Source: Chionoecetes opilio (lineage: Eukaryota > Arthropoda > Malacostraca > Decapoda > Majidae). From it: a stretch of 64,000 nucleotides of DNA. The notes under the pieces are model-generated. The model was not told the DNA's origin. It worked only from the letters and a program-made list of their open reading frames with translations, and made no database searches. Shown here in pieces: positions 55,948 to 64,000 of the stretch; positions within the stretch are counted from its first letter, which is position 1, and each line of letters starts with the position of its first letter. The stretch lies in NCBI GenBank assembly GCA_016584305.1, contig JACEEZ010022703.1, forward strand, positions 94,501 through 158,500, written 5' to 3'. Position numbers and translations under genes: made by a program.

Positions 55948-55984
<37 letters not shown>
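55948..55984. repeat. (CA)n microsatellite
   Basis: Short pure CA run. The surrounding 55663-56240 is moderately GC-rich with an open frame across 55647-56210 that has no recognisable domain. Confidence 0.93.
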
Positions 55985-56542
55985 GACAACCACCAACCAA
56001 CCAACCTGTCCAAAATTACTCTTACCCTACCTACAACATCCTAATCATGAACAAGGCGAAATAACAACAAATCAACAAGTGAGATTAACCTTATTTCATT
56101 CCCATGGTACCCACGCACGTAACAGAGGGCCTCAAAACAGCACCACAGAGACGCGTCACAGAGGCTTCTTGGCAGTGGTGGTGCGGTGGGTAAGACAGAG
56201 GAGCCAATGAGAGTGCGTTCAGGGGTACACAGCGCTACCCTACACCCAGAAATACCCTCCCAGCACCTCCCTCACAGTTACATGACCAGTACATAAACAC
56301 GAATAACTTTTTTTCTGTATTGCTGTATCTTGTCTTGTCTTGTCACTTGTGTATACTTGCCCCCCCCCCTCCCCCCCTTTTGTAACTTCCTGAGGTTGAT
56401 TTCCATGAGGTTGAGGGAAATCAGGGAATACTAACTCTGCGTGTGTGGATAATGACTTCAAAAACCCACAATGAGGATAAGAAATAACAATGCCAGAGGA
56501 AACAGTTACGATGGTTTGGTTGTTGTCAGGCTGGGGTAAGGG

Positions 56543-56544
<2 letters not shown>

Positions 56545-56623
<79 letters not shown>

Positions 56624-56700
56624 ATAAAAACGTGGTGGAGAGAGAGAGAGAGAGAGAGACAGAGAGAGAGAGGAAGGAGAGAGAGAGAGAGAGAGAGAGA

Positions 56701-56781
<81 letters not shown>
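56545..56781. repeat. (CA)n then (GA)n compound microsatellite
   Basis: CA run 56545-56622, then GA run 56637-56781, followed by CAGA and GAAAGACA tracts to about 56870. Confidence 0.97.
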
Positions 56782-56782
<1 letters not shown>

Positions 56783-57020
56783 AGACAGATAAATATAAAA
56801 ACACAGTAAGATAGTTAGACAGACAGACAAACAGAAAGACAGACAGAAAGAAAGACAGGCAGACAGATATAATAACACAACAAAATGAGACACACGCACA
56901 CACACACGCGGCTGACCTTCCCGCCATAATCACAGGTTGCGACTAGGGGAAAAAAAGAAAGAACTCGCCTGAGGTGTAGCAATTATCCCTCCTGCCAGCC
57001 AGCCGCTCCTCTCCAGTGTG

Positions 57021-57023
<3 letters not shown>

Positions 57024-57056
<33 letters not shown>

Positions 57057-57075
57057 GTTTGTAGTTGTAAGTAGT

Positions 57076-57116
<41 letters not shown>

Positions 57117-57166
57117 TTCTCCAGTGGTTAGCCCGTGGTAGTAGTAGTCTCTCCAGTGGTTAACCC

Positions 57167-57253
<87 letters not shown>

Positions 57254-57256
57254 CCG
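57024..57256. repeat. (TAG)n arrays with repeated spacer
   Basis: TAG/GTA runs separated by two copies of TCTCCAGTGGTTARCCCGTGG. Confidence 0.95.
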
Positions 57257-57362
57257 TGTGATGGTGATGCCTAAAAAATAAAAATAAAATAAAAAATAAA
57301 ATTCTATGAAAAAAAAAAAAAAAAAATAGAAATGGAATCATACACAAATTCCTATGAAGCGA

Positions 57363-57365
<3 letters not shown>

Positions 57366-57405
<40 letters not shown>

Positions 57406-57510
57406 GACCCCACAGCCTCGGGTCACAACGAGCACAGGAAACGTGCACTCGTATTACTGTTCCCTCTCCCCTCCCTCCCTCCCTTCCCCTCCACACGCCC
57501 GCATAGTCCC
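57366..57510 (+). repeat. GT tract plus ~100-bp segment, inverted copy of 59145-59370
   Basis: GT run, then AATGACCCCACAGCCTCGGG through CCCCTCCACACGCCCGCAT. The same sequence is found in reverse complement next to the CA run at 59248-59370. Confidence 0.92.
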
Positions 57511-57771
57511 GTTGTCTGGGAGAGTATGTGGCGTTTACTGTTGAACACGTCAGGTCAGGTTACGTTAGGTTACGGTATAGGATAAGTAATATTTACCTTG
57601 ACATCCCGCATTAACTTTGTGTGGGAATCACAAGGAGGGTATTTTCGAGAAAATCCTAAGGTTAGTTTCGGAGCTACAGCCAAGCGTCTTCACTAGGAAA
57701 CCACCTACTCGCATAGAGAACGGGAGTATGTGGCCGCCCCAAGGTCACCGCGCCCCGGGGACACCACGCGA

Positions 57772-57775
<4 letters not shown>

Positions 57776-57812
<37 letters not shown>

Positions 57813-57935
57813 CACTCACACCCTTGATCACACACTGACTTTATATATACCCTTATTAGGGGTATATTATATATACCGCTAATAAGGGGTATATTATATA
57901 TACCCCTAATAAGGGGTATATTATATATTCCCCTA
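57776..57935. repeat. GT tract and AT-rich palindromic repeats
   Basis: GT run to 57809; then three units around TATACCCCTAATAAGGGGTA that are self-complementary and resemble the motifs at 20437 and 20718. Confidence 0.85.
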
Positions 57936-58084
57936 TTATTATATACTAGCCGCAAAGCTGCCCTCCGGGCGGACTTTTTGGCTAGCTCCTGCGGAGGGCT
58001 ATTAGTGGGCCTTCGGCCCACCAAACACAGACTCTCCAGATAGCCCCTTCTAACTTAACTGAAATCATGGATGTAGAAATGTAT

Positions 58085-58290
58085 GTATTCCCCCCACCCA
58101 TTCACTCACCCATTAACCATCACCCCCCACTCATTCACTCACCCATTACCCATCACCACACACCCATTCACTCACCCCCAACCTATTCCCTCACCCATCA
58201 CCCCCCACCCATTCACTCACCCATCACCCCACACCCATTACCCATCACCCCACCCATTCACTCACCCATTACCCATCACCCTACATCAAG
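58085..58290. repeat. CACCCATTCACTCACCCATT-type repeat
   Basis: Irregular units of CACCCATTCACTCACCCATT and ACCCATCACCCC. The proline/histidine-rich open frames are artefacts. Confidence 0.88.
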
Positions 58291-58744
58291 GTTTCCTCAA
58301 TTCGACTGCCACTTTTTTTCAATTCTCGCAAACGCTTTAAAAAAAAAACAACAAAAAGAAATGAAAAAAATGAAGAACCATAAAATGGGCGTAAAACTTC
58401 CCCTGCTCGACCCGGTTCAAAACTTGCTATATGCGGGATTCCCACGGGGGCGGAACGTAGAGCGGATCCCCACAGACAACACACGACACACACACAACAC
58501 ACACACACACACACTCGCTTATATATTATATACAATCTTAATATGGGATTAAATAAGTATTAATATTTTTTTGGAAAAATATCTTTTTTGAAAACTCGTT
58601 AAAACTATGTAATAAGAAGTACGTAATCCATGTCGAAATAGAAAAACAAATAGAAAACTGACTCCATAGTCGTGTTCAGCATGCCCTAAAACTGCTAGAA
58701 ACAAATTTTCAAGCAAATATACTTTTCCAAAATATTGCAAATTT

Positions 58745-58960
58745 TGCAAGGGCCACCATGGGCGAGGGCCAACCATCACAGCCCTCAAGTGAGCCTCCAG
58801 GGCCTACCATCCGAGCCCTCAAGTGAGCCTCCAGGGCCTACCATCACAGCCCTCAAGTGAGCCTCCAGGGCCTCCCATCACAGCCCTCAAGTGAGCCTCC
58901 AGGGCCTACCATCACAGCCCTCAAATGAGCCTCCAGGGCCTACCCTCCGAGCCCTGGGTC
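58745..58960. repeat. ~39-bp tandem repeat, 5-6 units
   Basis: Units CAGCCCTCAAGTGAGCCTCC + AGGGCCTACCATCA. A related single unit occurs at 61200-61310 with GCGCTATAGGC in both places. Confidence 0.9.
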
Positions 58961-59242
58961 ACCACTGCCTACAGGCGCTATAGGCACAAATGTAAAAAAA
59001 ATAATAAATAATTTTTTTTTTTTTTTTTTTTTTGTGCAAAATTATCAGCATTTACTGCCGGTCGTAAAGTCGAACAGTCGTAAGTTGCGTAGGTCATAAG
59101 TCAGCGAATAGTTGTATATCTCAGGCCCTGTATGCTAGGTATAATATGCGGGCGGGTGGAGGGAAAAGAAGGGAGGGAAGGGAGGGAACAGTAATACGAG
59201 TGCATGTTTCCTGTGCTCGTTGTGACCCGAGGCTGTGGGGTC

Positions 59243-59247
<5 letters not shown>

Positions 59248-59327
<80 letters not shown>

Positions 59328-59329
59328 GC

Positions 59330-59370
<41 letters not shown>
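59248..59370. repeat. (CA)n microsatellite
   Basis: Long CA run with a CGCACGCACACG interruption near 59323-59336; a short CA run follows at 59390-59408. Confidence 0.97.
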
Positions 59371-59372
<2 letters not shown>

Positions 59373-59451
59373 ATACAACTAGATGAATACACACACACAC
59401 ACACACACATGCAAAAATCAGGTGCACAAAAACATGAAGCAGGGTACTTAC

Positions 59452-59600
59452 CTTCCGGCGAGGGGGAGGCGGGTGGTGCTGTGGGGTTCAGAAGTCCCGA
59501 CAGGCAGCGGTGATCGCGTTGAAGCTCACACTGGCACACAGGATAGCCACACCAGTATAGAATAGACGATCTTGCCGGGCAGAAGACCTCTAGCTTCCCG
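59452..59600 (-). other. Candidate 5' exon of GCAT (uncertain)
   Basis: On the minus strand GC-rich sequence ends CTCGCCGGAAG followed by GTAAGT at 59451, a strong donor. A phase-1 frame through it (LSGLLNPTAPPASPSPEG) would join in phase to the GCAT exon at 53974, but I see no ATG in that frame and a stop lies upstream. It may be a 5' UTR exon, an exon of another gene, or carry an indel. Confidence 0.3.
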
Positions 59601-59890
59601 ATGCAGGTGGTTTCCGCAGGTGGTGTGGCTCAGGTCTGCAGGTGGTTCCTGCAGGTGGTGTGGCTCGGGTCTGCAGGTGGTTCCCGCAGGTGGTGTGGCT
59701 CGGGTCTGCAGGTGGTTCCCGCTGGGGCAGGTGGTGTGGCTCAGGTCTGCAGGTGGTTCCCGCTGGGGCAGGTGGTGTGGCTCGGGTCTGCAGGTGGCTC
59801 CCGCAGGTGGTGTGGTGTGGCTAAGGTCTGCAACACAAGGTCTGCAGGTGGCTCCCGCAGGTGGTGTGGTGTGGCTAAGGTCCCACTACA
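59590..59890. repeat. ~35-bp minisatellite
   Basis: Units GGTCTGCAGGTGGTTCCCGC + AGGTGGTGTGGCTC, with some carrying an added TGGGGCAGG. About eight units. Confidence 0.92.
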
Positions 59891-60019
59891 CACTTCCACC
59901 AGCTGCCTGGCTCTGGCATTACTCTACACTTCTCACCACAACCATGACGACCTCGAGGGTTAAGCAGCAGCCTCATGAGGTAGCAATAACATTCATGAGT
60001 AGCCTTGTAGCTCACTGTG

Positions 60020-60235
60020 TTAACCCCTTCAGACCCAGAACGTTATTTTCATTGTGATTTGGCTACCATTAGACAATTTTGAGTGAATATAAGCAATAGT
60101 TTATAGATATGACCTATTTAGTATCCTTTTCCAGTAACTAATTATGGTATATTATGTAGTTACTTTTCGTAATTTTATGACTAACAACAGACAATTTTAT
60201 ATAACAAAGGAAAGCTCTGGGCGCGAAGGGGTTAA
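60020..60235 (-). mobile_element. TTAA MITE copy K
   Basis: TTAACCCCTTCAGACCCAGA ... GGGCGCGAAGGGGTTAA; both TTAA sites and both ends are intact. Confidence 0.94.
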
Positions 60236-60239
60236 TAGC

Positions 60240-60720
60240 CTTCTCAGGAAAGAAGGAAGAAGGGCCAATAGCTCAGAGAAGGTGCACACAGTTTGACAGA
60301 ACAAAGGTCCTCCATCGTGATATAATGAGGCTAATATGGATGGCCAAACATAGTTATTCTCAACAGACAGGTGATCTATAGTAATGCAGTTTGGTCGGCA
60401 AGTTGAGTCAGGTCAGGTCAAGTCAAGTAAGAGCCAGACAACCACGTGGGCAGCACTAGGGCACAGGGACAAGGCAACGCTCTACACACTGGCCTCCACC
60501 ACCTTGCACAACATCCACGTCGTGTAAGGAATCATGGAGAGATATTACATCATGTACAGATCAATATATGTGACTAGGGTCAGTAAAGCCATTCTGTGAT
60601 AAATTATCCTCATAGTATGTACATCTAAACCTTAAAAGAGGAGAGTAATGATGTACACACACACACACCACACACAGACACACACATTCATACGCATACA
60701 CCTACAAATACAACTCGGTA

Positions 60721-60761
<41 letters not shown>

Positions 60762-61510
60762 ACGTGTTATAAAAGTAAGTAGGACTAATTGAGAAATACA
60801 ATGGTGTACAAAAGCTTAGATCTTGAAAGACGAAGCAGCAACCTTGCAGTAATCCAGCCCCGTGACCTCTGAGGGTGAGGAGGTGTCCGATACACTCACA
60901 GCTGCCACTTGCCACACACAGAACTGTTTCAATACATTAGTAGTTGTTGCCACTGTGTAATTCCGTGGCAAGAACAGCATTGAGAGTCAAACACCTCTTC
61001 CAATAAACTTGCAGAGTAAAAGGTTCAATTTTGACAAAGAAAAGGCAAGTCCTTCAAGGAGCAAGTTCTGCACAGAAGAGTGTTCTCTTCAAGGTACAGA
61101 CCTGAGGCATGACTTGTAAATGGAAGATGCAGTGCAGCCTTACAAACACACGTGTGATCCTTGCATGAGCACTATAAAAATCCAGCCTGCGCCACTAACG
61201 GGGGAGGCGGAGGGCCAGCCATCACGACCCTCCATTATGGTAGGGCCAATCACATTAGCCCTCAAAGAATAAATAGCCTAAAAGCGCTATAGGCTCCAAC
61301 GTAAAAAAATATGCCTGATACACTGACCAGGCTAGATGTGAGCCTTGCGGGACTGAAGTCTTACTAGATCCCGGGTCTGGTAAGGCACAGGCAGACTGGC
61401 AGCTGACATCACCCATGCAAGTGTTGGCTGGACCTCACAAGTACATGGTAAGCCTTGCCACACCAGACAAGACTTTGGGCATAACAAATAACTCGTACAC
61501 AAGGCAAGCC
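60240..61510. other. Non-coding stretch before the satellite
   Basis: Contains CA tracts at 60655-60758 and a relative of the 58745 repeat. I see no exon with splice support. Confidence 0.5.
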
Positions 61511-64000
61511 ACATAAAGTACAGTCTTTCATTATAGTGGACAATGAAGTACAGTCTTTCATTATAATGGACAATGAAGTACAGTCTTTCATTATAGTGGA
61601 CAATGAAGTAGTCTTTCATTATAGTGGACAATGAAGTACAGTCTTTCATTATAATGGACAATGAAGTACAGTCTTTCACTATAGTGGACAATGAAGTAGT
61701 CTTTCATTATAGTGGACAATGAAGTACAGTCTTTCATTATAATGGACAATGAAGTACAGTCTTTCATTATAGTGGACAATGAAGTAGTCTTTCATTATAG
61801 TGAACAATGAAGTACAGTCTTTCATTATAGTGGACAATGAAGTACAGTCTTTCATTATAGTGGACAATGAAGTACAGTCTTTCATTATAATGGACAATAA
61901 AGTACAGTCTTTCATTATATTGGACAATGAAGTACAGTCTTTCATTATAGTGGACAATGAAGTACAGTCTTTCATTATAATGGACAATGAAGTACAGTCT
62001 TTCATTATAGTGGACAATAAAGTACAGTCTTTCATTATAGTGGACAATGAAGTACAGTCTTTCATTATAGTAGACAATGAAGTACAGTCTTTCATTATAG
62101 TGGACAATGAAGTACAGTCTTTCATTATAGTGGACAATGAAGTACAGTCTTTCATTATAGTAGACAATGAAGTACAGTCTTTCATTATAGTGGACAATGA
62201 AGTACAGTCTTTCATTATAATGGACAATGAAGTACAGTCTTTCATTATAGTGGACAATGAAGTACAGTCTTTCATTATAATGGACAACGAAGTACAGTCT
62301 TTCATTATAGTGGACAATGAAGTACAGTCTTTCATTATAGTGGACAATGAAGTACAGTCTTTCATTATAGTGGACAATAAAGTACAGTCTTTCATTATAG
62401 TGGACAATGAAGTACACTTTCATTATAGTGGACAATGAAGTACAGTCTTTCATTATAGTGGACAATGAAGTACAGTCTTTCATTATAGTGGACAATGAAG
62501 TACAGTCTTTCATTATAGTGGACAATGAAGTACACTTTCATTATAGTGGACAATGAAGTACAGTCTTTCATTATAGTGGACAATGAAGTAGTCTTTCATT
62601 ATAATGGACAATGAAGTACAGTCTTTCATTATAGTGGACAATGAAGTACAGTCTTTCATTATAGTGGACAATGAAGTACAGTCTTTCATTATAGTGGACA
62701 ATGAAGTACAGTCTTTCATTATAGTGGACAATGAAGTACAGTCTTTCATTATAGTGGACAATAAAGTAGTCTTTCATTATAGCGGACAATAAAGTACAGT
62801 CTTTCATTATAGTGGACAATGAAGTACAGTCTTTCATTATAGTGGACAATGAAGTACAGTCTTTCATTATAGTGGACAATGAAGTAGTCTTTCATTAGAG
62901 TGGACAATGAAGTACAGTCTTTCATTATAGTGGACAATGAAGTACAGACTTTCAATGTAGTGGACAATGAAGTAGTCTTTCATTATAGTAGACAATAAAG
63001 TACAGTCTTTCATTATAGTAGACAATGAAGTACAGTCTTTCATTATAATGGACAATGAAGTAGTCTTTCATTATAGTGGACAATGAAGTACAGTCTTTCT
63101 TTATAATGGACAATGAAGTAGTCTTTCATTATAGTGGACAATGAAGTACAGTCTTTCATTATAGTGGACAATGAGGTACACTTTCATTATAATGGACAAT
63201 GAAGTACAGTCTTTCATTATAGTGGACAATGAAGTAGTCTTTCATTATAGTGGACAATGAAGTACAGTCTTTCATTATAGTAGACAATGAAGTAGTTTTT
63301 CATTATAGTGGACAATGAAGTACAGTCTTTCATTATAGTGGACAATGAAGTACAGTCTTTCATTATAGTGGACAATGAAGTACACTTTCATTATAGTGGA
63401 CAATGAAGTAGTCTTTCATTATAGTGGACAATGAAGTACAGTCTTTCATTATAGTGGACAATGAAGTAGTCTTTCATTATATTGGACAATGAAGTACAGT
63501 CTTTCATTATAGTGGACAATGAAGTACAGTCTTTCAATGTAGTGGACAATGAAGTACAGTCTTTCATTATAGTAGACAATAAAGTACAGTCTTTCATTAT
63601 AGTAGACAATGAAGTACAGTCTTTCATTATAATGGACAATGAAGTAAGTCTTTCATTATAGTGGACAATGAAGTAGTCTTTCAATGTAGTGGACAATGAA
63701 GTACAGTCTTTCATTATAATGGACAATGAAGTATAGTCTTTCATTATAGTGGACAAAGAAGTACAGTCTTTCAATGTAGTGGACAATGAAGTACAGTCTT
63801 TCAATGTAGTGGACAATGAAGTACAGTCTTTCATTATAATGGACAATGAAGTAGTCTTTCATTATAGTAGACAATAAAGTAGTCTTTCATTATAGTGGAC
63901 AATGAAGTACAGTCTTTCATTATAGTGGACAATGAAGTAGTCTTTCATTATAATGGACAATGAAGTAGTCTTTCATTATAGTGGACAATGAAGTACAGTC
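61510..64000. repeat. 30/28-bp satellite, ~85 units, runs off the window
   Basis: Unit CTTTCATTATAGTGGACAAT + GAAGTACAGT (30 bp), with 28-bp forms that have lost CA (GAAGTAGT) or GT (GTACACTTTC). Each unit contains the inverted pair TTCATT...AATGAA, so single units can form small hairpins. Open frames on both strands are a by-product of 30 being divisible by three. Confidence 0.98.

Noticed and set aside
55647..56210. 187-codon open frame upstream of GCAT
   Set aside because: Runs through a CA tract, lacks domains and has no phase-compatible donor to GCAT that I could find.
61332..63874. Many long frames with a 10-residue repeat
   Set aside because: Frames through the 30-bp satellite, open on both strands; not coding.

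Overview
The window is eukaryotic nuclear DNA, most likely from a decapod crustacean (a crab is my best guess). Pointers are intron-rich genes, arthropod-type TTAGG/CCTAA repeats, a CR1-like LINE with many dispersed 3' fragments, tRNA-derived SINEs, many short inverted-repeat elements and very dense microsatellites. The organism call is inference. The DNA is mostly repeats; the genes are small exons scattered among them, so they were assembled here from splice signals and reading phase.

Four genes can be supported. (1) Plus strand, 3402-8142: a three-exon gene for a 119-residue protein with an N-terminal signal peptide that I do not recognise. (2) Plus strand, 21611-27734: a C2H2 zinc-finger/AT-hook protein of about 1,043 residues, with a pair of compensating one-base shifts in its last exon. 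(3) Plus strand, 29828-41023: a TMEM55/PIP4P phosphatidylinositol-4,5-bisphosphate 4-phosphatase of late endosome/lysosome in six exons, with two one-base gaps in exon 3. (4) Minus strand, 53974-47648: mitochondrial glycine C-acetyltransferase (2-amino-3-ketobutyrate CoA ligase, GCAT) in seven recognised exons, with the start-codon exon not securely found. PIP4P and GCAT are convergent. I see no functional link between the four genes.

Layout. 1-3250: a 33-bp minisatellite, a broken mariner and a CA repeat. 3402-8142: gene 1, whose first intron carries a TA-flanked MITE. 8577-14384: a foldback element followed by a ~2.8 kb segment present twice in tandem, joined at a single N, probably an assembly artefact. 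15245-19600: a near-complete, decayed CR1-like LINE on the minus strand. 19666-21590: MITE and simple repeats. 21611-28000: the zinc-finger gene. 29097-29575: a long TAC/CAC array. 29828-41023: PIP4P, whose introns hold CCTAA arrays, two related foldback elements, a 1.1 kb 20-bp array, a foldback, nested MITEs and a 54-bp array. 41024-47647: probable PIP4P 3' UTR, further MITEs, a mariner remnant and two large palindromes. 47648-53974: GCAT with TE-packed introns. 54000-61500: microsatellites, a candidate GCAT 5' exon and minisatellites. 61510-64000: a 30/28-bp satellite that runs off the end.

The main cross-cutting observations are these. LINE 3' ends or MITEs lie within about 80 bp upstream of 12 of 17 splice acceptors. 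A ~210-bp TTAA-flanked MITE family has 11 copies, and one insertion can be compared with its empty site inside the same window. One-base indels in several exons and in the tandem copy suggest imperfectly polished long-read sequence.
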